Shown: one piece after another, positions 10,540-22,299 of the stretch | How the letters are laid out: every line of letters begins with the position of its first letter | How positions within the stretch are numbered: the first letter of the stretch is position 1 | Origin: Balanoglossus misakiensis | Lineage: Eukaryota > Hemichordata | Direction of reading: 5' to 3' | Length of the DNA: 64,000 bases | NCBI GenBank assembly: GCA_040954595.2 | Contig: CM082585.2 | Coordinates: forward strand, 9,672,001 to 9,736,000 | Program-made: the position numbers and the translations under genes | The notes under the pieces: generated by a model | Database searches by the model: none | What the model saw: the letters and a program-made list of their open reading frames with translations, nothing else | What the model was told of the DNA's origin: nothing

Positions 10540-13500
10540 ATGACTGCGCCAGAAACCATCTTGCCCCCTGGTGTTCCAATAACCATAGAAACTGCCACAG
10601 TAAGTTACACTTAAAGTTCCATTAGCTGTATCTTTTAGAGTAGAACAAGAAATTGTATTTGGTACTCAGAACACAGATACCAAATATAGCTGCAAGCAGC
10701 AATAGCGGGCCCAAGCCAACATAGCACATAGCAACATAGCAATAAGCATATCTGCACTTGATGCCAAGATATGGTAAAGTAGGTCAAAGGTCAACTGAGG
10801 TCATGTTATATTTAGGCAAGACATTTTTACCCTATACTGGTCCATGTTCAACAAAAACCAAACCTATAGCCCTATTGGTTAGCCTGGAATTAGGTATGCA
10901 CATAATTAATGAGGTAGGCAGGTGTTACAGGTGACCCCCAATTTTGGCTTTTCAATTTTAGTCCAACCCTCCAAACCCCAAGTCTGTACCTGCTCTGGAT
11001 GCCAAGATCTGGTAAAGTAGGTCAAAGGTCACCTGAGGTCATGCAAAATTTGGGCAAGAAATTTTGACCCTATACTGGTCCATGTTAAGCAAAAACTAAA
11101 CCTATAGCCCTATTGGTTAGTCTGGAATAAGGTATGCACATAATTAATAAGGTAGGCAGGTGTCACAGGTGACCCCCAATTTTGGCTTTTCAATTTTAGT
11201 CCCAACCCTCCAAACACCAAGTCTGTACTTGCTCTGGATGCCAAGATCTGGTAAAGTAGGTCAAAGGTCACCTGAGGTCATGCAAAATTTTGGCAAGAAA
11301 TGTTGACCCTATACTGGTCCATATCCAACAAGAACAAAACCTCTAGCCCTCTTAGTTAGCCCAGAATTAGGTATGCACATAATTAATGAGTTAAGCAGGT
11401 GTTACAGGTGAGCCCAAAATTTTGCCTGTTATTTTGGTCCCATTGTGCTCACTGCCCAATACACAGTCACTGTACAGGACCGTTGCACAGACCAGAATTC
11501 CACACTAAGACGTGTAGTGTTCATAGCTTAACTATAGAGGTATAAGTAAAAAGGTATAAATTTAATTTAAAAAATTAATATAAAAAAATCGGTCGATTTT
11601 TCATATTATTTTTTTTCGCTTAAAATGATTGACAAATGCTAGGCTAGCTGCACACCAAAGTTTGAGATGATCAGCCTAACAGATTTTGAGATATGTATGC
11701 ATATTTATCCAAAATAATATGTGGTCATAGCTTTACTATGTAAAGTATAGGCCGATGGCTTGGGCGAAAAATATGGAAAATAATACTTAAAAATCTTCTC
11801 CTCAAAATTGACATGGCCTATGGCCTTGACATTTGGCATGTAGAACCCTGGCCATATGGTCCACAAAGTATCTGAACAGAATTTTGATATCTCAATTCAT
11901 ATGCAAATTAGGGCGATTTGAAAATTTTGCCCATATATGGTCATCAGGTCACGTGACTAATTAAACATTCGCGAGGGTACTGCACCAGCTCTCATTGGCC
12001 TGCACCATTGTGCTAAGTTTGAAATTGGTAGGTTCAGCTGTTCTCCAGATCTAGCTGGACAAAAAAACGACACAAGAAGAAGAAGAAGAAGAAGTAGAAG
12101 AAAAATCCCAGTAATACCAATAGGGCCCAAGCCTGCTGGGCTTGGGCCCTAAAAATAAAGCCAAAAGTTACAGCTAATGTGATGTCCCTTTAAGTCTATA
12201 AATATATTTTCTGTGCATGTCGCTATTGTGGTAGTCATAATATTCCCAGTAGCTCAACCAGGCTTATTCATATAAATTGTGCCTTGACATCCAGTGATTA
12301 AAAAGAGATAATTCCTCCCCTGGCCTTGGGACAGATTCTGTGTTCCTGTATATTGGAAATGTAAGGTGTGAGTAATATGAACACTGAATACAGTGTCTGA
12401 GCTGCTGTTGAATCCATTAAACCAGATCAGGGCGTAATATCGTTTCTTCCAGTTAACCTTTAATTACCAACTCCTCTTTGCTAATATGTACCTAGAATTA
12501 CCCTATTCATAGCATCATAGAGACTACCTTGACTAGAGCTAAAAAATAAATGCAAATAATCCTAGCACTGTTCCTGAATGTAGCAGACTAGATCGGTTTA
12601 TTGAATTTACCGAGTAACAGTTTATAAATCCATGCTTCATCAACTGAGTGGTTGTGTCATTGGGGTATGACAGTCGTCATGGGTTACAAAACAACTAGCC
12701 CAGAAATATGCTGCTACTGAGAGTGTTATTGGGAAAGTAATTACCAACAGAACACGGGGAGACAGGTGACCTATTAGACGCTGCATAGTTGCCCCCGTCA
12801 TTCTGTAATGTGCCACTGTATTCCTTGACGCCTACTGATGCAATAAATCTCCCTGAGCACGAAGATCTGTTTTTTTCTTGTACCATACTGTGAGATCAGT
12901 CATTAAATGGTTGCATTCTCCGTGCTTCATAAAAAAATTTTGGTTGGAAGAAAGAGCTTGTAAAAGGATGTTTGACATTATGAGAACGTGAATTTTGTCT
13001 TCTGTAAGTGCAAGAGAAATGCTAGAAAACCCATTTCTACTACTATTGTCATTCCGTGCACATAGTGTAGAAAAAACAATATTAAATTCAGTGATGAAAT
13101 CATAAAAATCCATTGAATGCTTCATACATGATTAATTACTGTTTTATTTGTAGGCAATTCGATCCACATTATTTGCATCAGTTCAACACACCTTTGATCA
13201 GGACTGGAGAAAAGCTACATTTACATTCCAGCCAGTGAAGTCACCTTGTCCATACGGGATCAGATCACGCAAGGTGAGTTTGGAATGGATTCGACTTCAT
13301 TCCAGCATTTTTTCACAAGTACAGGCCGTGATAAAGACAGGTCCAGTGCACTTTTAAGAGTGACACAAAACATAATTGCTCCTTTAAAGTGTCTGATTTT
13401 TATCCCGGAAGATGTGTTGCCACAGTAAAGCTTTAGTTATCCAATGAACGTTTCAGCGTTTTACAGCCAATAAACAGGCAGTCAGTTCTCCCCTGTGGTT

Positions 13501-16500
13501 TGACCGGGTCACGCGTGCACTCAGCAAATGTGGCTGGACTGATAAAGTGTCAGAGAAAAGTTCAGACGAAAGGGTTACGACCAGATAAAAAGAAATTTGC
13601 GAGGCACTGCATAGAGAGATATAACACAGAACGCAAAATAACACAAACAGAGGGCTGAGTGATATCTTTTTATGCTGTTTGCTGGGAAAATTCAACAAAT
13701 ACTGTCGTTATTTTATATGATGATTCCTGGACAGTTGCCTGTGCTATTTGTTGATTGCTGACTTGTTCGTCGAGTTCACAGTGTTATTTCTTCTTGATGT
13801 CATAGCATTTGGTAAATTCAACAAATCTGCTGCCATAATAGCTGATGTGTTTATCTCGTCTGTCAGACGTTCCATGTTCGGATGTCATTGCGATCCTCGA
13901 TGTATTTACAGAATAGACGCCCTGAGTGGCAGGCAGGGTCATGGTGTTTTTGTAGGTCGTTTAATTCTAAACTGTAAACGCAGCCAAGGTACATCAGTGA
14001 CTTCTTTGTGTGGTCATGTTTCTGCCTTAATTGTTACACTTGGTTGCTATGTGCTGTTGTCACCGCAGTTGAGCTCCAAGTCAACATGGTTATCTTTGGA
14101 AGGGATGGAGACTCATGTCGTTGCAAAAACTCGATAGAGTGCTCTTTCTTACCATATACTGTCCTCCTAAGGATATATTTTGATATACATGTATGCAATT
14201 AATAGCTATGTTAATCCCTGTCAACTTTTCTAGGATGGTACACGTGGTGTTGTATACTGTGTACAAGGCCATGTCTTGAAACACCTCATGTTTAAAGAAG
14301 GGCTGGATTCCCCGTTGGCAACAACCATCTCTCCAACTGCAGCCCAGACGAGGTAAGCATTTTGCATCTTGAGTATTTGTTTGCATGGATGGTTTGATGT
14401 GAGGTATTTGTCATAGAACTGTGGTTTAATGTGTGATTTTTGTTTGGAGTGCACGCTAGGTTGATTCTATAATTAGACCTGCGCAAATAATTTAATGGTT
14501 GCATTGCGATTGCTGGCAAGGTTCCAGGCACACACTGCTGCACTTGCAAATAAAAATTAAATCTGCTTCTTTCTATCCTGTGAATTTTCAGCTCCTTGAC
14601 ACTTAATAAATAATAAAACTTTTTAACTTCACACATATTTTATGTTTGTTTGTTGTTTTTGTGTGCGTGTGACTTTCAAAGAGCTCCTTTATTCACCAGC
14701 ATAAAAATAATTTCACAAGGTGTTATTTAATTGTACAGGGTTTTATATGATGTACTGGACATTATAAAATTGTATGTATGGTGTTTAACATGTGGTTTTG
14801 TGTGGGTTATTTAACATTATTCCAAATAATACCCTGTGCAAAATAACACCCTGCACCAACACAGTTACATGATTGTGCAGGGCTTTATTCAATGTACAGG
14901 ACATTATCAGGTTTTTTGCATCATGTTTTGTGTGAATGGTGTTATGTGATTTTATTGTAAATAATAAATACCCTGCTGAATAACATCTGCAGCAAATAAT
15001 TTCAAGGTTATTGCCTATCCATAACTGAGTTAACTGAGTATAAAATCTGAGGAACAACATTCTCCTTCTCTCCCTTGGTGTTAATTGTGCTTATGAAGGG
15101 TATTATGGTGTAATAAATCCCAGCAGATAAAGTCCCTCAACAATGACATGTCTTGCATGTTTTATGGCTTTGCTTGGTGTTGTTTTTTAAGGTTGGTAAT
15201 CTTGTGTCAGTGCCTAAAAGTAAACCATGTTCATATAAACAGAAAATTGAGAATAAACCAGGGATGTACCTGTTGCTAACACTACACAATACGTTTCTGA
15301 GTCTCTTATACATGCACCAGTAGATTTAAGACAATCCATCTCAAAACATGACACTTGCAAATAATTGCGATCATACTCATCCACATTAAAAAAAAGTCAG
15401 AGATCACATTTACATTGCCGGTTGCAAAGACCACTACTAAGCTATACACTGCACCACAGACAACCAACAGAGCTCACAGAACAAAGTCCATGGGAGAAAG
15501 ATCGATATATGGACCTCTTGCAAGAAGTCATGTTTAGATGTTGCGAAAATAGTAAGCTCACCCTGCCCCGCATGTGCTTCTAGGCATTCTGTCTGTATCG
15601 CAAAATTTCGCTTCTGCGCGTGTAACAATCAGTCAAACGTTTTTACGTCTAACGGTACTTGCAGCAATTTGAAGCCAACAGAACTCGAACGGAGCAAGGC
15701 TCTGGCCACTGCTATATGTGAAATCCTGTGGCGTGCCGGGGAAGAGAAGAAGGCCGTTCTCACATTGCTAGGATCACATGCGCAGTTCAAAGTGGATCCT
15801 AAAGAATTTCGCACAGATGGCTTCCTAGAGAAGGTGATTATATACATATACAGTGTATCACAGTTGTCGTCACTTTAGTGACTTTTTTCAAAATTGCAAT
15901 TTCTGTTACATAGACCATTCTATATTGATCTGATATCTGCTATTTCTGTCTTGAAAAGATGAGATTATTGTCTAAGCTGATTTTTCCCGTCTCTGCATGC
16001 TGGACAACTTCCAAAACTTTCAGTTTGCATTGAATAACATTTTTTTCCCCATTTGATTTTCACCCAACAGTTGATATTGCATGAGTTTGACGACTATGAG
16101 ATACTTTACAAGTACATCAGAAGGAATATTAGTTTGGTAAGTTTCAAAATCACTTTTGAGCTCACAACAACTGCTTTGATAAATCTACTGTTAATGTTTT
16201 ATCACTACGTTATTTTGCATCTCCTGCTGTTCGGTTGTATGATATGTTTCTGTATTTGTACAGTGTGTGGAGTTGCAATATAGCAGATGTATTTTGTATC
16301 ACCAAGTCTGTTAATACAAGTCTAGGTAAATCAAAATAGCATAATTGATTGGTGTCCCATCTACCTTATTTTTTTAGTTTGAGAAAGAAGATGGAAATGG
16401 CATTTTATTATTTATATATAGTTTGATTCTCTCCAGGGACGTACATAGGTGAGTCGAAATTACATGTTCAACTTGGTACTTTAATGACAATATGAGTTCA

Positions 16501-18211
16501 AACTGGTATTTGATCGATTTATGTGGACATGAAAAAAGTTGAAGGTTGTCATTTTACTTAATCAGAACGATTATCATCTCATTCTGTTCCAGATTAGTCA
16601 ATGATCTGGAAGATGAGAAGTTACTGACACCCTACGACTGGATGTCATTTGCAATGTTGAATCTCATGTTGACCGGCAAGGCCACTCCCAGAATATGCGA
16701 GGGTGCCATGAAACTGGATAAAAGGGGAGAGCCCATTGTAAGTATAGGAGTTGTCATTTCATGGGGATGATGCAGTTGGCAGGTTTATGTCAGCAAGTCA
16801 CTGCAGGGACTCTGGGTCAGTTAACCCTTTCACTACCATGGTTCAGTCCAAACCCATTGTTTTCTATGGTAAGGTTGGACCTCTGTAGAGGGAACTGGGG
16901 GTGAAAGGGTTAAACACTGATCTCAGTACCTCTCTGTAGTGATTTGCACTCATCACAGAAACAGTATAGTCACATTCATTTTATATGCAAAGGAAAATAT
17001 GTACTAGTCCTCATAGCGTGTCCTTTCAAACTGTTGTATCTCCAGGGCTATCCCACTCCCATGGCCAAAGGACGGAGTGACATTGGTCTACTGTATTTTG
17101 ATAAAGAAGAAGACGAGAAGAAGAGAACAAAGGTAGAATATATAATACATGTACTCGAAGGAACAAAGTCACTCCGTGTCTGACATTCTGGATAGGGTTG
17201 TTGTTTTTGTGAGAAGTTATATGTGAGTGTACCCGGTATGTATAAGACAAAAGCATATTGGCTATTCTAGTATTTTACAGAGTTTTACTTGTGTAACATA
17301 CATGTTGTTAGCAACCTGTTGTTGTTGTATTTAACCAAGTCCCATGAGATCTTGCAATGAGTGGAAAACTCTCTATTCATTATTTTTCAAACTCTCATTG
17401 TCAGGTCGGTACTGTGCTGAGAACTCCCAAGTATCCCATCTGGATGACGCACATTAACGGCAAACTGACCGGCGTAATGTTCAGTCCCAGCCTGGATCTG
17501 ATGAGTGACTGGAGACGCGAGCACCGTTTCACCCTGTATTACTACACGGGCCTGCACATGGTCAGACACGACGGTCCCATAGAGCATGCCAGACTGACTA
17601 TCGGTGAGTTATGTCACCTCTTGTGTCGAAAGCCCAGACTTTTCTCAAATATGAGGCAGTGTTTTTTTACTGTAGACATGTTAAAAGGGCAAAAGATTGA
17701 CTTTCATATGAAATCACAGAGTGCTTGCAGAAACATCACACACTAATCAAAATTTCTGATTGAAATTACTATAACTTTAATTACTTCATCGCTAATCACT
17801 GTGGACTTGGCACCCCTCTGTGCTCAGACAAAATTTATAATTCTTGTGGAATTGTTGATATGACTTTTTTGCTCTATTCAGATACACGTGAGAAAACTGG
17901 TCTTTCACTGACGACTGTTAAAAGAGTGAGGGAAGACCAGGAAAAGAATATGCCCATCATAGAGAGAATCATATACACTAAGTAAGTTTGTGGGAAAATG
18001 GCTGTTACCGTCCCATAGTCTGTGCATATGTGCATGAGTGTGTGCATGTGTGTATATGAAGTATCAGAATACATCAAGTCTTAAAGTCCTCGAAAGATAC
18101 ATAGCAGATGTGCTTTGCTTGAAATAGTGTGGTCTGACGTTTCATTTTCTTGTAATTTCCAGGTGGCCTGGTGCTGAAATCGATTGGAATGGAATGATGC
18201 CATTTATGTGA
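10540..18211 (+). CDS. MINDY4B: MINDY-4B-like inactive ubiquitin C-terminal hydrolase
   Basis: Eleven exons join without a frame error: 10540-10599, 13154-13273, 14234-14352, 15665-15833, 16071-16136, 16378-16448, 16593-16737, 17046-17132, 17405-17603, 17882-17981 and 18163-18211 (TGA). They give 394 residues from the ATG at 10540; the first exon is open upstream to its acceptor at 10516, so the true start may be farther left. The fold follows the MINDY-3/4 (DUF4205) order: IRSTLF...DWRKATFTF (21-46), the loop DGTRGVVYCVQ (61-71), GILLFIYSLILSRD, LTPYDWMSFAMLNLMLTGKA, RSDIGLLYF, TPKYPIWM, DWRREHRF-LYYYTGL, and the terminal KWPGAEIDWNG. In active MINDY-4 the loop reads GGPCG and a catalytic His follows W by seven residues. 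Here the Cys is Arg64 and the His is Lys299, so it should bind but not cleave polyubiquitin, like vertebrate MINDY-4B. The symbol is by resemblance only. Confidence 0.88.
10752..11430. repeat. Central tandem repeats of the element, three units of about 238 bp
   Basis: Units begin near 10752, 10990 and 11227, each with GATGCCAAGAT-TGGTAAAG followed by AGGTCAAAGGTCA, and later ATTAGGTATGCACATAATTA-like sequence. Units 1 and 2 are nearly identical; the third is degraded at its end. Confidence 0.85.
10781..11270 (+). promoter_or_regulatory. Three perfect DR1 nuclear-receptor sites, one per repeat unit
   Basis: AGGTCAAAGGTCA occurs at 10781-10793, 11019-11031 and 11258-11270. Two AGGTCA half-sites spaced by one base form the consensus DR1 bound by HNF4 and RXR heterodimers. 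A further AGGTCA half-site follows each within a few bases (for example 10798-10803). The sequence match is exact; occupancy is speculation. Confidence 0.5.
12123..12149. other. Perfect 11-bp terminal hairpin of the Helentron-like element
   Basis: GGGCCCAAGCC, loop TGCTG, GGCTTGGGCCC. The left arm repeats the 5' subterminal motif of the element. It probably marks the transposon 3' end rather than a host RNA structure. Confidence 0.7.
14733..14985. repeat. Degenerate direct repeat within an intron
   Basis: Two related blocks of roughly 130 bp (starting near 14733 and 14870) share TACAGGG-TTTAT, TGTAC-GGACATTAT and AATAATA-CCCTG. AT-rich and non-coding. Confidence 0.4.
16821..16913. mobile_element. 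TTAA-flanked miniature inverted-repeat element (piggyBac-like MITE), copy 1
   Basis: Starts TTAACCCTTTCAC and ends GTGAAAGGGTTAA. The two TTAA copies (16821-16824 and 16910-16913) flank an 85-bp body with imperfect inverted halves (CCATGGTTCAGTCCAAACC / GGTTGGACCTCTGTAG). Duplication of TTAA is the hallmark of piggyBac-superfamily insertion. Copies or fragments occur at 3116-3173, 38414-38506 and 60311-60398. Confidence 0.65.
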
Positions 18212-18782
18212 GAGAAGTGGTGTCTATATAGACTGAGGTGCCAAACACATCATAGAAGAGATCTCTCTCTGTCTTCATCCCATTCAATCGCACTCTCACA
18301 CACGCAATATGCATTCATTCCTTCCAGTTTATCAGTCAGTTGCTTATTCTTCCTACTGTGGTGTAATGTTTTGATGCAGATGTGAAAAAATATATATTTG
18401 CAAATGTTGAAACAGACAAAAAAAACTTGAAAAATTGAAAGTTGTTATTAATGTATAATTGTTTGATGAGAGTTGTATAATATAGAATTTAGACGACTCT
18501 CTCAGTTTGAAATGATCAATCTGCAGTATGATTTTTCAGTCTTTAAAAAATGGTTTTGCCACATCTACTCTTGTGGATGGAGATGTTTATGCCTGTGCTA
18601 GCTGTATATAACTATTTAGTTCCAAATTTCTTGAAATACGATTTCCATGTTCATAACTTTTAAAATGAATTTCTAGAGAGAGCTGTACCGTCCAAATTGT
18701 TGTCTAAACATTTACCATGACCTACCCCCAGTGTTGACAATGGAAATGCATCGAGCTACAGAAAGTTATTATTCACATTAAG

Positions 18783-18788
18783 AATAAA
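18783..18788 (+). terminator. Candidate polyadenylation signal AATAAA
   Basis: First canonical AATAAA downstream of the stop codon at 18209-18211, about 570 bases after it. Confidence 0.4.
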
Positions 18789-20539
18789 CTTTGTTCTATC
18801 AGGTGATACTCAGAAACAATACTATTCATGCTGATGTTAATTGTCAATTTATTAAAAAGCAATCTTCAAAGTAACCCGTAGCAATCATTCTAAAAATGAC
18901 TGAAATTAGATAGCATATTCTTTTGTTTTGAGTATTTAATTTTTAATAAGTATTGGTGAATTTCCGTCCAATATAAATACCCTATTTTGTGGTACTTTGT
19001 TGTCTTGTCAGAGTTTTTGAGGTTTTCATTTTTAGTGGATATGTGTGCATGCTAAACGGGGAATCTAACTTTTTACTGATCAACAGTTGCTTTGTATGTT
19101 CAGAAAGTAGAAGTCTGTCAAATCCATCCATTTAAACCAGAAGAATTTAATGAGACATTACCTTGCATGTAGAAGTCTTCCTACAAAAATTGCCATTTGT
19201 TTATCACAAAAACCGTGAGTGGGGGTCTTTATGCTAAATGCACTTTTCATGTCCTTTTGTAAGTGTTGCAATTTGCATTGTGTTTTCTGAGGGTGTTCTC
19301 TGTGGGAGCTAAGTGTTGTTGCCGTGGGTAGTGAGTGATGAAAAGGCTAGCATATTTAACAGTTCTTTAGCCGACCGACAGCTAGTTAATCTTTGACATG
19401 TTTTTCCCATATCAGTGTCTGTTGTTTGAATTATAAGCACCATTGTGTAGATGAGTTACACCTTTTCCTCGCGCTGCTTAATTGCACTCGAAAAGCAAAT
19501 GTGTGTTGTGAAAATAACGGAATTGCACTTTCTTCCACTTAGTGAGTTAGGTGTGTCAAGGATATAGTGGGTCATTGTGACCTTCAGTTTTACTGTGAGT
19601 GGACTAGGCAATACCTGGGCGTGGAAAAGCACTGTGGTACAAAACAGGCCATGTGTGTCAGTAGACATCAACGGGGAATTTGAATATTCTCGTATGTGAT
19701 TACAAGGCAACATGCAAACAATTTTACTGCAGTCGTGTGAGGCTTTGGCCTTTTCCTCTTGCAGTGTAGTTGATAGGTACGGGTCGTCTGTTCTATCAGA
19801 GAATGCCAATTTAGGGTACTGTTATCAAGCGACTTGTGCGTACAGATCATCACTGGGGATACACTGTCGTCAGGCTGTGTAAAACAAACACAATTCGGTT
19901 CATTATCACAGCTATGCTTTTGGATTACCTTTTTGCGTAGAAACTAATCTATGCATCTTCCCCTCCCAGAGTGTACAGGTGTTTTCAGTCAAAACTGTGT
20001 ACATGTACTAGACCTTAATGGTCAGATAGATTTCAAAGACTGATACCTGGCACGTACCAGTCTAAGCAAACAAGTACTGTGCTAGTTTAGAACCATCAGA
20101 TCTGTAACACTCATCAATGATGGATAAAATTCGCTATGATTCAAGAAAAATTTTCATAGTACATGCAGAGCTGACAATAAGAAATTTGTTCATCATATTG
20201 CCAAAAATTATCCACAAAACACAAGAGAAGTATCACATGTGTAATGTATAAACCCACCAACTTGCAATGATTTTAAAACGTAAATTTTTACACGGTTCAA
20301 AATTTGCCAAAAATACTTGATTGTTTTATAATTCTAGTTCTTCCAGAATATCAATTGAGCACCTTGCCAAATGACATCCTGTGACGTGCTGATTTTGCAA
20401 TGAGCCACAATAAGCTCTGTATTCAGTTTTATTTGTACATAATTGTTGATGCTTTAGAGATTTGACCTTTAACACTGGACCAGACCTCAAGATCAGCCCC
20501 TTCTCGACATGCCATTTCCAGTTTCGTAGACTTCTCACG

Positions 20540-20597
20540 TGTCCCTTTAATGTAACACCAGCAACTTTGTCCCTTTAATGTAATATCAGCATCTTTA
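20540..20597. repeat. Two-copy 29-bp tandem duplication
   Basis: TGTCCCTTTAATGTAA begins both copies (20540-20568 and 20569-20597), which differ at a few positions. Confidence 0.85.
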
Positions 20598-21241
20598 TGT
20601 CTTGACTCAGTGTGTCTCCCACACTACAGACTATCAACATTTTTAGAAGTATCAAATTAATGTAATTTCAGTATCTCACTTTACATGAAATTCTACGAGA
20701 CATGTACATGCCAAATAAAAGTCTGTTTATTGAACCAAAGTTGGCTGTTGTCCTCTTATAGCAAGTTTGTGTTTCCAACTGAACTGCTGCAAATATGGTG
20801 TGGCTGGGGCCATGTTAATAGCCCATCGTATCACATTTTGCAGCACTTCATTTGGCACTTGGCGCCACAAATTTCACACACTGTAAGTCTGAACAGATTG
20901 CCTACAGGGCACTCTACTATGTGGATGACTGAGTTCACATTTGAACTGGTTGGTTTCCAGTGATAACAGACTGACTGATTCAGTCGTGTGAGGGCGATCT
21001 TGTACTTGGCATCCTCTGACTGCTATTTTTTTTCATTTACCACAAATCCAGAATTTATTTTTCACGAACTTTCCTGTCTATCAATAGAGGGCGCACATTA
21101 ATACATTGATACTTTGCCTCAGCATTCCTCATTGTGTCATGTACTTGCATGTGTGCACATTTGTCTTTTTCCAAAGGATTACATTGCCAGAGAACTCACT
21201 TCTACTATTGTCACTTTCATGAAATTTTACACATAGCTCAC

Positions 21242-21715
21242 TTAAATAAAATTAAATTCATGACGGTCAAATAAAATTGCGGATAGCAATCTCATCAGGG
21301 TCTTCTCTCTGTAATCTGGGTTACTTTTATGCCAGAGATGAACTCTAACATATTCTAACTTCACTTTACAAATGTCACACCCTTCAGCATACAGAGACAT
21401 AGCTGCATGTTTCCGATAGTAAAGTGAAAGCGCATGCGCTTGTTCATTTTTCCCCTCCATTCTAGCGTCGAGATCAGTTTCTGTCAACAGCAAATCGAAG
21501 AGAGATTTTGATGACGTCAAACTCCATTCGACACTTTTTTCCCCTCGGGTTATTATTCTTGACGCACAAATTGCAGCAACACAAGGTTCTGTGTGGTGTT
21601 GTGTGTGTGATGCCAACCACCGCTTAGCGTACGTCATCCTGAATGTGACAATGTTGACGTGGAATTTCAAAAGCGTAGATGCCAGTGGCATAAATACTTT
21701 TAAAACTGATGCCAA
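21242..21715 (-). CDS. Unrecognised 157-codon open reading frame (doubtful)
   Basis: An uninterrupted frame from ATG (21715) to stop, 157 residues. It starts MASVLKVFMPLASTLLKFHV and ends DRHEFNFI, with a CAEGCDIC-like cysteine pair (actual text YAEGCDICKV) and no clear membrane segment or signal peptide. I recognise no domain. At this base composition a frame this long is somewhat unusual by chance, but not decisive in 64 kb. It is isolated, without visible neighbours on its strand until the GPCR. It could be a lineage-specific gene, part of an old transposon, or chance. Confidence 0.2.
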   Translation of the reverse strand: MASVLKVFMPLASTLLKFHVNIVTFRMTYAKRWLASHTQHHTEPCVAAICASRIITRGEKSVEWSLTSSKSLFDLLLTETDLDARMEGKNEQAHALSLYYRKHAAMSLYAEGCDICKVKLEYVRVHLWHKSNPDYREKTLMRLLSAILFDRHEFNFI

Positions 21716-22097
21716 CAGAATTTAATAGAACACGTACGTCAAAAGGAACTGTTTGGGAATATTAAATAGCCAGAGGGGTATCAGTTGAGTTGAGGCGAAT
21801 CAGTTGAGACCAAGCATAATACCTTTGCTATAAAATATAACTATCTTCAAGTAGTCAGTAATTACAATTGTTCCTTCAGAAAAAATTATAATATTCTCTT
21901 TCCTTTTTTTTTTTTTTTTGCAAATCCTCCTCTTTATGGCTGGACAGACTATGACCACTGTGTGATTTTCCACTCTGTGTATTGGAGTCAAGTATGGAAG
22001 GATCTGTCTGAATGATCACTACCTGACAGTTTACGCCAAACCGAAGACTACAGCAACACAGTGGGTGAGCTCATTTTGTTTCGATTTTAGCACACAC

Positions 22098-22263
22098 CCC
22101 TTACAAATCATCCTATACATATCTATAGAATTCTTTAGCTTATTAAATTTCTTAACAAGTTCACATTCTACGGATATCAGTAGATTTTGATCCCGTTTCT
22201 ATAGAACGGAAATATAAAATTCTATTGAATGCTATAGAACTGTATAGAACATTTTTGTAAGGG
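22098..22263. mobile_element. Small inverted-repeat element (MITE-like)
   Basis: Bounded by CCCTTACAAA on the left and TTTTGTAAGGG on the right, about 166 bp. The inside contains repeated CTATAGAA motifs in both orientations and no coding capacity. No clear target duplication is seen, so the class is open. Confidence 0.45.
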
Positions 22264-22280
22264 ATAGGTTATATATATTT

Positions 22281-22299
22281 GGGGGGGGGGGGGGGGGGG
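22281..22299. repeat. Poly-G homopolymer tract (19 bases)
   Basis: Nineteen consecutive G residues, just right of the inverted-repeat element. Confidence 0.95.

Larger units (their letters stand above)
10681..12155. mobile_element. Helentron/HINE-like non-autonomous element inside the MINDY-4B-like intron
   Basis: The left end carries GGGCCCAAGCC at 10707-10717. The right end carries the same 11-mer at 12123-12133, a 5-base loop, and its exact reverse complement at 12139-12149, forming a perfect 11-bp terminal hairpin. Between them are three tandem units of about 238 bp (about 10752-11430), then a unique AT-rich part and a (GAA)n run near 12075-12105. A subterminal inverted repeat at the 5' end matching a 3' hairpin, central tandem repeats and no coding capacity match the layout of Helentron-associated elements (HINE/DINE). 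Exact termini are not certain. The class call is inferred from architecture. Confidence 0.6.

Noticed and set aside
10692-10702. GCTGCAAGCAGC palindrome near the Helentron-like 5' end as a possible tRNA-derived SINE promoter
   Set aside because: No A-box/B-box pair or cloverleaf could be traced; the terminal architecture fits a Helentron-like element better.
13748-14137. 129-codon frame in an intron of the MINDY-4B-like gene
   Set aside because: It lies between exons 13154-13273 and 14234-14352, which join in frame without it; no domain recognised.
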